Part shown: in pieces, positions 52,305 to 60,726 of the stretch
Position numbering within the stretch: the first letter of the stretch is position 1
Layout: each line of letters starts with the position of its first letter
Source of the DNA: Fibrobacter succinogenes
Lineage (GTDB): Bacteria > Fibrobacterota > Fibrobacteria > Fibrobacterales > Fibrobacteraceae
Direction of reading: 5' to 3'
Assembly (NCBI GenBank): GCA_902794535.1
Contig: CADBHQ010000004.1
Span: 142,414 to 206,413, forward strand
DNA length: 64,000 bases
Program-made: the position numbers and the translations under genes
The notes under the pieces: generated by a model
What the model was told of the DNA's origin: nothing
The model's input: the letters and a program-made list of their open reading frames with translations, nothing else
Database searches by the model: none

Positions 52305-53190
52305 ATATAAACGCTACTACCTTATCCAAAAACTTTTCCGGAATTTCCTTTGCAATCATTTCGCGAATGTACTTTTCGGAATACTTCATCGAAAAATGCG
52401 CAAGGATAATCTTTTCGCATTTCACTTGGTCGCCCATGCGGTTCAGCGCATCTGCAATTTGGCTAATGTGCGTGTGGCCCTTCTTGTGGCTCATTTCATA
52501 GTCTTCGGGGGCAAGGAATGTGCATTCCGTAATCAGCACTTTCGACTGGAATACGCGCTGGTTTTCCAGCAGGCTTTCTCCCATGCAGTCGCCCATAAAA
52601 CTGACCAGTGGATCGTACACTTCGCGTGTAATTTCAGTACCGCTCTCGCGCAGTTTGATGATTTCGTCGGGAGTCTTTCCCAAGAATTCTTCCTTGAGCT
52701 TTTTCTTGTAATGGTACAAGGTGGCGCCCATGGCGTGAATCGAGTGCTTGACTTCGAACGCTTCCAGCGCCAGATCTTTACGATGTTCCAAAAACTGGAG
52801 TTCACCTGCGCTCACGCCGACAATTTCGGGATAGCGGAATTTGTTTTCGGGTACGCCTTCGAACATGGCCTCGGCACGAATCCAGTCGCGAGCTCCGTCG
52901 CAAATGCGTTCGGGCATATAATAAATGCTTTCGCGTTCCACGCCCATCATTTTGCGCAGGCTATGGTGACGCATCAGACAACGAGCATGATCGCCATGCG
53001 CGTGCGTCAGGAATACGTGATTCAAGGAGGTTGCTGAAAGCGGGCATTCGCCCATATCAATGCAAAAATCTAGTTCCGGGAGCTGAATGTAGGTCGCAAG
53101 CCCCGAAATCGAAAAACCGACAACAGACGTGCACGAAGTGCTTACGTGCACCTGCTTTAAGGCGTTATGAATGTATTTACTTTCTGCCAT
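52303..53190 (-). CDS. RNase Z-like metallo-beta-lactamase-fold protein
   Basis: 295 residues. The zinc motif is FLTHAHGDHAR (His63, His65, Asp67, His68), with later ligands likely in FMGDCMGESL and ILAHFSMKYSEKY. The overall pattern (VGFSISGLATYIQLPELDFCIDMG at the start, KGHTHISQIADAL and a closing His motif) is that of the RNase Z group. tRNA 3'-end processing is therefore possible, which matters because the tRNA gene here lacks encoded CCA, but a different hydrolase role cannot be ruled out. A TACATTTG box lies 13 bases before the ATG. Confidence 0.75.
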   Translation of the reverse strand: MAESKYIHNALKQVHVSTSCTSVVGFSISGLATYIQLPELDFCIDMGECPLSATSLNHVFLTHAHGDHARCLMRHHSLRKMMGVERESIYYMPERICDGARDWIRAEAMFEGVPENKFRYPEIVGVSAGELQFLEHRKDLALEAFEVKHSIHAMGATLYHYKKKLKEEFLGKTPDEIIKLRESGTEITREVYDPLVSFMGDCMGESLLENQRVFQSKVLITECTFLAPEDYEMSHKKGHTHISQIADALNRMGDQVKCEKIILAHFSMKYSEKYIREMIAKEIPEKFLDKVVAFI

Positions 53191-53203
53191 GAATTTTCTA
53201 CGC

Positions 53204-53211
53204 CAAATGTA
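53204..53211 (-). promoter_or_regulatory. -7-like box TACATTTG before the RNase Z-like gene
   Basis: An exact TAnnTTTG match 13 bases before the ATG at 53190, without a clear Shine-Dalgarno sequence. Confidence 0.4.
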
Positions 53212-53217
53212 GAAATT

Positions 53218-53237
53218 TAGAGCTTAGAGCTTAGAAC
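53218..53237. repeat. tagagcttagagcttagaac repeat
   Basis: Two and a half direct copies of an 8-base unit (agagctta) in the gap between the RNase Z-like gene and the lipoprotein terminator. Only one locus in this window. Confidence 0.4.
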
Positions 53238-53270
53238 ATGGCGCCTAGAAAAAAGCTGTTATTTTAATAA

Positions 53271-53297
53271 AAAAGAAAAGCCCACTTTTGTGGGCTT
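53271..53297 (-). terminator. terminator after the 53327-53920 lipoprotein gene
   Basis: aagcccac (53278-53285), loop tttt, gtgggctt (53290-53297). On the minus strand it is followed by a T-rich run. Confidence 0.85.
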
Positions 53298-53326
53298 CCT
53301 AAGTTCTACTAAGTAAGCTCTGTCGA

Positions 53327-53920
53327 CTACTTGGTCTTTGCGTTTTCTGCGATAAGCTTGTCGAAGTCTTCGCAGCTCAAAGCTTCAATGTGGTTACCCA
53401 TGGCTACGCTACGGGTACGGGCGTTACCCTTCTTTTCGGGAATGCGGAAGCAGAAATTGTAGACGTTTCCCTTGTCGGTCGGAATGCCCATCTTGAAAAT
53501 GCGGATTCGCTGGGCGCCCTTGTTGTAAATTTCGTGATAATCGTAGGAATTCTTGATCTTTTCGAGGCGTTTTTGCTGGGAAAATTCAATTTCGTCGTTA
53601 ATGGGGCCTTCCAATTTGAGGGGAAGGGAGTTCTGGAAACGGAGTTCCAATTCGTTGCCAGTCTTTACAATCGATGTTTCTTGCGGCTTGATCAGGTAAC
53701 GCTGCTGCGGAATGTTCTTATAGGCAAAGGTATGCACCGTACGGACTCCACACATCTCGCGCATGTCAGGCTGTTCCACAAAGTCGATATCACGGCAGAT
53801 GGGGGGCATATTGGTAGGAACTTCCAGGCTTTCGCTAGTGTTGCTGTTGTTTGAACCGGCACAGGCGGAAAGGAGAGTAGCTATAGCGATACTAGAGAAT
53901 AGCAAGAATGAGAATTTCAT
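53327..53920 (-). CDS. lipoprotein of unknown function
   Basis: 197 residues with lipoprotein signal LLSAC and a Ser/Asn-rich spacer. The mature part has four Cys (ICRDID, MREMCGV, YNFCFRI, ALSCEDF), which may form disulfides, and a beta-rich middle (NELELRFQNSLPLKLEG). No family is recognised. It has its own terminator, and a TATATTTA box 4 bases before the ATG, so it is a single-gene unit. Confidence 0.7.
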   Translation of the reverse strand: MKFSFLLFSSIAIATLLSACAGSNNSNTSESLEVPTNMPPICRDIDFVEQPDMREMCGVRTVHTFAYKNIPQQRYLIKPQETSIVKTGNELELRFQNSLPLKLEGPINDEIEFSQQKRLEKIKNSYDYHEIYNKGAQRIRIFKMGIPTDKGNVYNFCFRIPEKKGNARTRSVAMGNHIEALSCEDFDKLIAENAKTK

Positions 53921-53924
53921 ACTT

Positions 53925-53932
53925 TAAATATA
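53925..53932 (-). promoter_or_regulatory. -7-like box TATATTTA before the unknown lipoprotein gene
   Basis: It lies 4 bases before the ATG at 53920 with no Shine-Dalgarno sequence. The 202-base divergent gap to the exonuclease gene otherwise holds A/T-rich DNA and, on the plus strand, a TATTTTTG at 54090-54097. Confidence 0.5.
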
Positions 53933-54089
53933 ATTTTATTATTTCGTTTTGCATTTAATTTCTTGAGAAAGTTGATTTTTTTCACTTTTTGATTGTAAAC
54001 TTTTTGTTTCTTTAATCCGTTTTTAGGCTGAAATATTGGAGTTTGGGCCTTTAAAATCATCTTTACGCTCTAGTGTTGCTAAAAAAATG

Positions 54090-54097
54090 TATTTTTG
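54090..54097 (+). promoter_or_regulatory. -7-like box TATTTTTG before the exonuclease III gene
   Basis: An exact TAnnTTTG match, 25 bases before the ATG at 54123. Confidence 0.35.
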
Positions 54098-54122
54098 CCG
54101 CGGATTAAGAATTGGGTATAAC

Positions 54123-54926
54123 ATGAATATTTATAGCTGGAACGTGAACGGGTTGCGCTCTGCCCTTAAAAAGGGTTTTACGGACTGGTTTGCTGCAACG
54201 AAGCCGGATATCTTGTGCTTGCAAGAAGTCCGTGCCGAGGTAGACCAGATTCCCGAAGAAGTGGCAAACCCCGACGGCTACTTTGCCTACTGGAACCCTT
54301 GCCGCCGCAAGAAAGGTTACAGTGGCGTAGGCATTTATACCCAAATTGAACCTGACCGCGTGAACTATGGCTTCGATATCGAGGAATTCGACGAAGAAGG
54401 CCGCGTGCTCCAGCTCGTGTTCCCGGATTGGGTCTTGAATTCGATTTATTTCCCGAATGGTGGCCAGGGCGACGATCGCCTGGATTACAAGCTGCGCTTT
54501 TACGATGCCTTCCTTGAAAACTGCAAGCGCTGGATTAACGACGGAAAGCATGTGGTCACGCTGGGCGACTACAATACCTGCCACAAGGAAATCGATATTG
54601 CTCGCCCCAAGGAAAACGAGAATATAAGCGGCTTCTTGCCGATTGAACGTGCTTGGATGGACAAGTATGTCGAAAACGGCTTTGTGGATTCGTTCCGTCT
54701 GCTGCACCCTGAAGAACGTGACCGTTATTCTTGGTGGTCAAACCGTTTTGGCGCTCGTAGCCGCAATGTGGGTTGGCGTATTGACTATGCCTTTGTAGAC
54801 GAAGGTCTAGTCCCCAATGTTCTCAATGCCGAAATTCACCCGGATGTGATGGGTTCGGACCATTGCCCGATTAGCATTGAACTGGAACCGCCGTTCCCGC
54901 CGCTTCCCATTAGTCATGAAGTTTAA
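54123..54926 (+). CDS. xth: exodeoxyribonuclease III (AP endonuclease, ExoA/XthA type)
   Basis: 267 residues from MNIYSWNVNGLRS. Active-site motifs are LCLQEVRAE (catalytic Glu), GDYNTCHKEIDI, RIDYAFVDEGL and MGSDHCPISIEL (His at the end). The enzyme cleaves at abasic sites and degrades 3' ends in base-excision repair. The GDYN-CHxEID form is that of the ExoA branch. The start at 54123 opens the conserved N-terminus; the reading from 54036 adds 29 unrelated residues. Confidence 0.93.
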   Translation: MNIYSWNVNGLRSALKKGFTDWFAATKPDILCLQEVRAEVDQIPEEVANPDGYFAYWNPCRRKKGYSGVGIYTQIEPDRVNYGFDIEEFDEEGRVLQLVFPDWVLNSIYFPNGGQGDDRLDYKLRFYDAFLENCKRWINDGKHVVTLGDYNTCHKEIDIARPKENENISGFLPIERAWMDKYVENGFVDSFRLLHPEERDRYSWWSNRFGARSRNVGWRIDYAFVDEGLVPNVLNAEIHPDVMGSDHCPISIELEPPFPPLPISHEV

Positions 54927-54958
54927 GCCGCTTGATGGCTTTGCTATAACTATAAAAT

Positions 54959-54982
54959 AAAGGGCACCTTAGGGTGCCCTTT
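54959..54982. terminator. bidirectional terminator between exonuclease III and potD
   Basis: aaagggcacc (54959-54968), loop ttag, ggtgcccttt (54973-54982). It is a perfect 10-base stem between convergent genes. Confidence 0.85.
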
Positions 54983-55026
54983 GCTCATAGCTCGTTATTC
55001 AGAGGGCCCTGGGCCCGTCCTCAAAA

Positions 55027-56088
55027 CTATCTCGTCTTGACGATTGTCCAAGCTTCGTCAAACAGTTTGGCGGCGTCACCCGGGTCGCGCAAGAAAACCA
55101 TGCGGTCGATTTCTTCGCGGGAGGGGTTGATCACGCGGTTGTTCTTGAAGTCATCATCAATCACCTGGAGCGAAGCCTTGTTCGGTGTCGCGTAGTTGAT
55201 GAACTTGGCGAGCTGTGCGCCAATCTTGGCGTCAAGAATGTAGTTCATGAAGGCGTATGCACCGTCGACGTTCGGAGACTTGGAGCTGAGTGTCATGGCG
55301 TCTACCCACATAAAGCTGCCTTCGGTAGGAATGGCAAACTGGAGCGTCGAATCTTCGTCGATGGCGGCCATGGCTTCGCCGTTGAATACGATAGCGGCCC
55401 AGTCCATGCCCGAAAGCACTTTGTCCTTGCCGCCCACGGAACCGTCGAATCCAAGGAAGTGCGGATCCTTCTTGGCGTCAAGAATCAGTTCGACAGCCTT
55501 GTTGATTTCTTCTTGCTTCACGCTGTTGGCATCAAAGCCCTTAGCCTGGAGTGCCATCGAAAGCATGGAACGGGATTCTTCTAACAAACTAAAATTACCC
55601 TTGGTCTGCTTGGCATCAAAGAGCATCTTGTAGCTGACTTTGTTCGGGTCGATTGTCGTGTCGCGGTAAAGAATACCTGTGGTACCCCAGAGGTAGGGGA
55701 GCGTGTAGGTGTTGGTCGGGTCGTAGCTCGGGCTCTTGAATTGGTCGGCCACATTCACGCGGTTAGCAATCTTGTTCGTGTCGATCGGAGCGATAAGGCC
55801 CAGGTGAATCATTTGCTGAATCACCACGTCCGAGGCGATAATCACGTCGTACTGGCTTGTGCCTGCAGCCTGGAGCTTGCCAATCATTTCTTCTTGGGCT
55901 TCGTACAGTTCCAACTGCAACTTGTAACCCGTCTTCATCTGGAAATCGGTAATCATTTCCGGATCGATATATTCGCTGTAAATCATGACGGTGACAGTTT
56001 TGGGGTGTTGCTTCTGTTCGTCATCGCAACCCGCAAGAATGCCTACCGAAAGGAGGGCGAATAGGGCTAATGCAAAAAGGTTTTTCAT
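55027..56088 (-). CDS. potD: spermidine/putrescine-binding lipoprotein PotD
   Basis: 353 residues with lipoprotein signal ILAGC (Cys20). The solute-binding fold of the PotD type shows VMIYSEYIDPEMITDFQ, YDVIIASDVVIQQM, YLWGTTGILYRD and AYAFMNYILDAKIGAQL. It captures polyamines and delivers them to PotBC. The start at 56088 (MKNLFALAL) has GGAG upstream and overlaps the potC stop by 4 bases; a reading from 56136 lies inside potC. It is last in the operon, followed by a strong terminator. Confidence 0.9.
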   Translation of the reverse strand: MKNLFALALFALLSVGILAGCDDEQKQHPKTVTVMIYSEYIDPEMITDFQMKTGYKLQLELYEAQEEMIGKLQAAGTSQYDVIIASDVVIQQMIHLGLIAPIDTNKIANRVNVADQFKSPSYDPTNTYTLPYLWGTTGILYRDTTIDPNKVSYKMLFDAKQTKGNFSLLEESRSMLSMALQAKGFDANSVKQEEINKAVELILDAKKDPHFLGFDGSVGGKDKVLSGMDWAAIVFNGEAMAAIDEDSTLQFAIPTEGSFMWVDAMTLSSKSPNVDGAYAFMNYILDAKIGAQLAKFINYATPNKASLQVIDDDFKNNRVINPSREEIDRMVFLRDPGDAAKLFDEAWTIVKTR

Positions 56089-56921
56089 ACGAGCTCCTTC
56101 GTTGATTTCTTTAATTTTAGTTTTTTTTCTTTCCATTGTCCCTTGAGGGCTGCTGCAAGCATCGCAAATAGCGTCAGAGAGAAAATAATGGTTGACAAGG
56201 CGTGAATCTGGGGCGAAACTCCGCGCTTCAGGGACCCGTAAATGAACAGGGGCAGCGTTTGGGATTGCGGTCCGCTCACAAAGAAACTGATAATGAAGTC
56301 GTCAAGCGACAGCGTAAAGGCGAGGAGTGCTCCAGCGATGATGGCCGTTGAAAGTTGCGGCAAAATCACGCGGAACCATGCTCCTGCTGTCGATGCGTAC
56401 AGATCGCGGGCGGCTTCAATCTGGTCGCGACCAATGCTTGAAAGCCTGCTTTGCACTACAAGAACCACAAAGCTGATTTCAAAAGTCACGTGGGCGATAA
56501 TTAGAGTGAACATGCCCGGATCGAAAACGCTTGTAAGGCTGCGGAACAGGGCAAACACGGAAACAAGCGCAATGGCCATCAGAATGTCCGGCGTCACGAC
56601 CGGAATATTGATGGATAAGTCAAAGAATTCCTGCGTTTTCTTGCTCCAGGGTGTACGGTGAATACCGATGGCAAGGAGCGTTCCGAGCAGAGTCGAAATC
56701 AGGGTACTGACAACCGCCAGAATAATAGTATTCACGGTTGCGGTCTGCACAAGCGTATTGTCAAAGAGCTTGGCGTACCAATCGAAGGTGAATCCGCCCC
56801 AAGTTTGGCCGTGCTTGTTGGCGTTAAAGCTCTGGATTAAAACCATCAAGAGCGGCACGTACAAGAGTGCCATGCCAAGGTAAGCAATCAGACGGGCGTA
56901 TAGCGGGATTCTTCTAGACAA
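56085..56921 (-). CDS. potC: polyamine ABC transporter permease PotC
   Basis: 278 residues with six membrane helices. The permease EAA loop is IEAARDLYASTAGAWFRVILPQL, and the C-terminal part has LSLDDFIISFFVSGP, typical of PotC. The start is taken as TTG at 56921 (SRRIPLYARLIAYLG) because GGAGG lies just upstream inside the potB end; the longer reading from 56951 would add ten charged residues. It overlaps potB by 8 bases and potD by 4. Confidence 0.88.
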   Translation of the reverse strand: MSRRIPLYARLIAYLGMALLYVPLLMVLIQSFNANKHGQTWGGFTFDWYAKLFDNTLVQTATVNTIILAVVSTLISTLLGTLLAIGIHRTPWSKKTQEFFDLSINIPVVTPDILMAIALVSVFALFRSLTSVFDPGMFTLIIAHVTFEISFVVLVVQSRLSSIGRDQIEAARDLYASTAGAWFRVILPQLSTAIIAGALLAFTLSLDDFIISFFVSGPQSQTLPLFIYGSLKRGVSPQIHALSTIIFSLTLFAMLAAALKGQWKEKKLKLKKSTKELV

Positions 56922-57828
56922 AGCTCTTTCCTCCCGTCTTCTTGAATACAATCAGGCTTGCAACGCTCGAAATAATGAGCACGATTCCAAGCATAGCGCC
57001 AAAAGGCCAGTCGAGCGCAGTTCCAAAGAACTGTTGCTGAATCAAGTTACCAATCAGAATGAACTTGGCGCCACCGAGCAAATCGCTTACCACATACATG
57101 CCAAGAGTCGGTACAAGCGTTAACACCACCGAGGCGACAATGCCTGGCATCATTTGCGAAAGAATGCCATGATAGAAGGTGCGCAAGGGTTTTGCGTAAA
57201 GATCGCGGGCCGCTTCCACGATTCCCCAGTCCAAGCGCTCAACGCTTGTGTACAGCGGAAGAACTGCAAACGGAAGCATGCAACTGACCATGCCGATATA
57301 GACGGCAAAGGTTCCCGGGTAAAGCGATTCCGCTTCACCGATGATTCCTAGAGTCCTTGCAAACCAAGTCGGGGGCATTTGGGCTCCGAGCAAAAGCATC
57401 CAAGCGTACGTGCGAATCACCAGGTTCGTGCAACTGGGAACCATGACAAGTGCAAGCAATAGGGTAGCGGTGCTTTTTTTGTGCGCGCCAATCCAGAATG
57501 CCATCGGGAGCCCGATAATCAGGCAAAGCAATGTGGTAATGACGGCGATTTTAAGACTGCGCCAAATAATCAAGAGGTTGTCTGCTGACCAGCCGAAACT
57601 GCTGAATCCGACCAATTTTTTCAGGTTGTCAAGCGAAAAAGACCAATCGATGGTTCCGTAGGAACCTCGCTGAGCAAATGCCATTACAATCAGGAACAAG
57701 GTCGGGAGCAAAAGGAATACCAAGAGCCACAGCATTCCCGGGGTCGTCAAAAGCAATCCGAACCGGCGCATGCGTTTACGCGTGGTGAGCTTGCCTTCGA
57801 AAACCTCGATCTTTGTTTTGGAAGCCAT
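56914..57828 (-). CDS. potB: polyamine ABC transporter permease PotB
   Basis: 304 residues with six membrane helices after a charged N-terminus (TTRKRMRRFGLLLTTPGM). The EAA loop is VEAARDLYAKPLRTFYHGILSQM, then VLTLVPTLGMYVVSDLLGG, typical of PotB. It forms the membrane channel with PotC. It starts 4 bases after the potA stop. Confidence 0.92.
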   Translation of the reverse strand: MASKTKIEVFEGKLTTRKRMRRFGLLLTTPGMLWLLVFLLLPTLFLIVMAFAQRGSYGTIDWSFSLDNLKKLVGFSSFGWSADNLLIIWRSLKIAVITTLLCLIIGLPMAFWIGAHKKSTATLLLALVMVPSCTNLVIRTYAWMLLLGAQMPPTWFARTLGIIGEAESLYPGTFAVYIGMVSCMLPFAVLPLYTSVERLDWGIVEAARDLYAKPLRTFYHGILSQMMPGIVASVVLTLVPTLGMYVVSDLLGGAKFILIGNLIQQQFFGTALDWPFGAMLGIVLIISSVASLIVFKKTGGKSFV

Positions 57829-57832
57829 TTTG

Positions 57833-58897
57833 CTAGTCCGTCAGAACTTGAAGGTATTGCGTTTCCATGTAGAGCTTTACCTGGTCCCCCGGGTTGTAAA
57901 TCTCGTCGGGGTCGGTCATCACACGGAGTTGTGCCGGCTGATTACCGTTTGCTCCAGGCAGTTCTGCAATCAATTCCCAGTAGTCGCCACGGAAGATTCT
58001 CTCTAGAATTTTGGCGTCAAATACGTTGTTTGCAAAATTTTCGCCGGCCGTGCATACATGAATGTCTTCCATGCGAATGGCGACTCCGCCAGTTTTCCAG
58101 GCGGGAGCCTTATCGACTGCAAGTTCGCCGAAAGCGGTTTTCACAAAGAAGTCTGAAACCTTTTCGCATTCCAGAATGTTTGCTTCGCCAATGAATGTTG
58201 CAACAAAGCGATTGACCGGATGTTCGTAAACGTCTTCGGGACTTCCGTCTTGGATGATTTCTCCGTTGTACATTACAAGCACACGGTCGGACACTGCGAT
58301 TGCTTCGTCTTGGTCATGTGTGACCATAATGAACGTGGTGTCCGTCTTCTTTTGCACTTCCTTGAGTTCGGCCTGCAATTTCTTGCGCAGGTTTGCATCC
58401 AGTGCCGAAAGCGGTTCGTCAAGCAACAGAATGTCGGGCTCATTCACCAGAGCGCGGGCGAGTGCTACACGCTGCTTTTGGCCGCCGCTCAAGGTAGCGG
58501 GCATTTCTTTAGCGAGGTCGACAATGTTGGTAATCTTCATCATCGCATTGACGCGACGTTCGATTTCCTCTTTGGCGACCTTCTGGCTTTTAAGACCGAA
58601 GGCAATGTTGTTGAAAACGTTCAAGTGCGGGAACAGAGCGTAGCTCTGGAACACCGTGTTAATCGGGCGCTTGGCCGGAGAACGTCTCGAAATGACCTTG
58701 CCTCCAAGAATCACTTCACCGGCATCGGCTTTTTCAAAGCCTGCGATAATGCGGAGCAGTGTCGTCTTGCCACAACCCGAAGGGCCGAGCAGTGTTACGA
58801 ACTGACCGTCTTCAATAAAAACATTGATGTCTTTTAGAACTGCTTTATCGCCAAAGCTTTTCTTAACGCCTTTAATCTGTAAGTCGAAAGATTCCAT
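57833..58897 (-). CDS. potA: polyamine ABC transporter ATPase PotA
   Basis: 354 residues. Walker A is GPSGCGKTT, Q-loop VFQSYALFPHLNVFNNIAFGL, signature LSGGQKQRVALARAL, Walker B ILLLDEPLSALD. The C-terminal TOBE-type regulatory domain starts at about 240 (NRFVATFIGEANILE). It powers uptake of spermidine and putrescine. It is 8 bases after the aminotransferase gene. Confidence 0.93.
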   Translation of the reverse strand: MESFDLQIKGVKKSFGDKAVLKDINVFIEDGQFVTLLGPSGCGKTTLLRIIAGFEKADAGEVILGGKVISRRSPAKRPINTVFQSYALFPHLNVFNNIAFGLKSQKVAKEEIERRVNAMMKITNIVDLAKEMPATLSGGQKQRVALARALVNEPDILLLDEPLSALDANLRKKLQAELKEVQKKTDTTFIMVTHDQDEAIAVSDRVLVMYNGEIIQDGSPEDVYEHPVNRFVATFIGEANILECEKVSDFFVKTAFGELAVDKAPAWKTGGVAIRMEDIHVCTAGENFANNVFDAKILERIFRGDYWELIAELPGANGNQPAQLRVMTDPDEIYNPGDQVKLYMETQYLQVLTD

Positions 58898-58905
58898 ACG
58901 CCCGA

Positions 58906-60207
58906 CTACGAATGCAGGTATTCTACAATCGCGTCGTGAATCGTGGTGAACACTTCGCGCAGTTCTTCTTCGTCTTCTTCAAGGAGCGTCACGCGGAAGC
59001 CCTTGAGGTCAGTGCAGAAACTTGTACTCGGCACAACGCAAATGCCCTTCGCACCTAACAGGTAGTAAACGAAGCGGTAGTCCAGGTTGTTGGTCTTGCT
59101 GCACCATTCTTCCACTTTCTTCTTGATAATCGGATTGTCGATCTTCAAGGTCTGGTGGCTGTTCAGTGTTCCTTCACGGAAGATGATGGTGTTGTAGAAT
59201 GCGCCGTAGGTCGGGTTGAAATACAGTTCCGGAATGTCCGAAAGGATTTCGTTGATGATGGCGCTGCGGCGGCCAATCTTTTCGTTCAAGGCCGTGCGGT
59301 GTTCCATAAAGCGCGGATCACCCAGCACGCGCGGAATCGTCATCTGCGGGAGCGTGGTCGAGCAGACTTCCACCATCTTGGCGTTATCGATAGCGCGGCA
59401 GAAGGCATCAAACTGTTCGTCCTTGTCACGGTTGTAGTATTCAGCCCAACCGCAACGAGCGCCCGGCCACGGATATTCCTTAGAAATACCCTTGAGAGCG
59501 ATACCCGGAACGTCACCGATGTATTCGGCGAGAGCGTAAGCGTGGGCTCCATTGTACGTAATCTTGTTGTAGATTTCGTCGCAAATAATGAACAGGCTGT
59601 AGCGCTTTGCAATGTCAACAATCTTCTGGAGAATGTCGAGCGGGTAAACCATGCCCGTCGGATTGTCCGGGTTCAAGATCAGAATGCCTGCAATGCTCGG
59701 GTTGTACTTCACCTTGTTTTCAAGTTCTTCTAGGTCCGGATACCAGTGGTTTTCCGGTTGCAAGCGGTAGGTAATCGGGGCCGTGTGGGCATGAGCTGCT
59801 TCGGCAGAGCTATGCGTGCTGTAAGCCGGGGCAGGTCCGATAATGCGGGTGTTCATCGACAAAAGGCTGTAAATGGTAGCGATTGCGTCACCGAGGCCGT
59901 TAAAGAACACGATGTCGTCCACGTTAATCTGTGTGCCGCCGAGTTTGTTGTTTTCTTTCACCAAGAATTCGCGGGTTTCGAGCATACCCTTAGACGGGCA
60001 ATAGCCGTAGCTGCGGTTCGTGCGGGCGAGGTCAACAACGATATCCTTGATCCAATCGGGAATTTGGCACTTCTTTTCAATCGGGTCACCGATGTTTTCC
60101 CAGTGAATGGGGAGGCCGAGTGCTTTGAGCTGGTTTGCCTTCTTCACGATTTCACGGATTTCGTAAGAGAGTTCCTTGGCACCTTCGCTCAATAATCTTC
60201 TGCGCAT
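58906..60207 (-). CDS. PLP-dependent class I/II aminotransferase
   Basis: 433 residues. Fold-type I motifs are ILILNPDNPTGMVYPLD, LFIICDEIYNKI and LKGISKEYPWPGARCGW, with the PLP-binding Lys in SKEY and the following Arg. The C-terminus ends FRVTLLEEDEEELREVF. It resembles alanine or aspartate aminotransferase-like proteins, and the substrate is not certain. It heads the polyamine transport operon (8 bases to potA), so use of a polyamine-derived or amino acid substrate is possible. AGGAG precedes the ATG. Confidence 0.85.
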   Translation of the reverse strand: MRRRLLSEGAKELSYEIREIVKKANQLKALGLPIHWENIGDPIEKKCQIPDWIKDIVVDLARTNRSYGYCPSKGMLETREFLVKENNKLGGTQINVDDIVFFNGLGDAIATIYSLLSMNTRIIGPAPAYSTHSSAEAAHAHTAPITYRLQPENHWYPDLEELENKVKYNPSIAGILILNPDNPTGMVYPLDILQKIVDIAKRYSLFIICDEIYNKITYNGAHAYALAEYIGDVPGIALKGISKEYPWPGARCGWAEYYNRDKDEQFDAFCRAIDNAKMVEVCSTTLPQMTIPRVLGDPRFMEHRTALNEKIGRRSAIINEILSDIPELYFNPTYGAFYNTIIFREGTLNSHQTLKIDNPIIKKKVEEWCSKTNNLDYRFVYYLLGAKGICVVPSTSFCTDLKGFRVTLLEEDEEELREVFTTIHDAIVEYLHS

Positions 60208-60276
60208 TTTTAGCTCCTATGGAGTTTTCAATAAACTTTTTTTTAATAATAGTAATTTTTCTTCATTCATTTTTAG

Positions 60277-60302
60277 TTATTCATTTTTAATTGTTAATTT
60301 TG
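60277..60302 (+). promoter_or_regulatory. -7-like box TAATTTTG fused to a dispersed repeat, before the HsdR-N-like gene
   Basis: The repeat core ttattcatttttaattgtt (60277-60295) ends in the T that begins TAATTTTG (60295-60302), which lies 4 bases before the ATG at 60307. The repeat, present exactly on the other strand at 21442-21460, therefore forms the promoter's upstream half. Confidence 0.5.
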
Positions 60303-60306
60303 GGCT

Positions 60307-60726
60307 ATGCTCCACGATATGCTTTACGACCCCATTCGCCAAAAAGAGGTGCCCGCTACGCCTGAAGAACACGTGCGTCAGGTGACGATTCGCTTTTTGA
60401 TGGATGAGGTCAAGGTGCCGCAGAACTTGATAGCGGTGGAGTTTGCTCTTTCTGCAATAGAGCCCAAGACCGATGACCGTGTTGATTTGCTCGTGCAAGA
60501 TTTCAAGGCGTCTGGCGATTTAAAGCACCCGTGGCTTTTGGTGGAATGCAAGGCTCCTGGCGAATACACTTGGGAGGCTTTGCAGGTGCAATTGAATAAG
60601 TATTTAAAGGTGCTTACGCCCAAGTACGTGATGCTTTCTTTGGGCGATGCGGTGCGTTATTTTGCGCTGGATGCGGTAACCAAGCGCTTCAAGAAAATCG
60701 AGAAACTGCCGGAATTTACGGCGTAG
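60307..60726 (+). CDS. stand-alone HsdR N-terminal-type (PD-(D/E)xK) protein
   Basis: 139 residues. The core DDRVDLLVQDF (Asp60) followed by LLVECKAPG (Glu80, Lys82) fits the PD-(D/E)xK nuclease site of the type I restriction HsdR N-terminal domain. The rest (YTWEALQVQLNKYLKVLTPKYVMLSLGD) matches that domain family too. No helicase, methylase or specificity gene is nearby. Small single-domain proteins of this kind are common in Bacteroidetes and Fibrobacter, and their role is unknown. It ends one base before the convergent xseA stop. Confidence 0.75.
   Translation: MLHDMLYDPIRQKEVPATPEEHVRQVTIRFLMDEVKVPQNLIAVEFALSAIEPKTDDRVDLLVQDFKASGDLKHPWLLVECKAPGEYTWEALQVQLNKYLKVLTPKYVMLSLGDAVRYFALDAVTKRFKKIEKLPEFTA

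Noticed and set aside
56922..56951. ATG start for potC at 56951.
   Set aside because: It would add ten charged residues read from the end of potB; the TTG at 56921 has a well-placed GGAGG.
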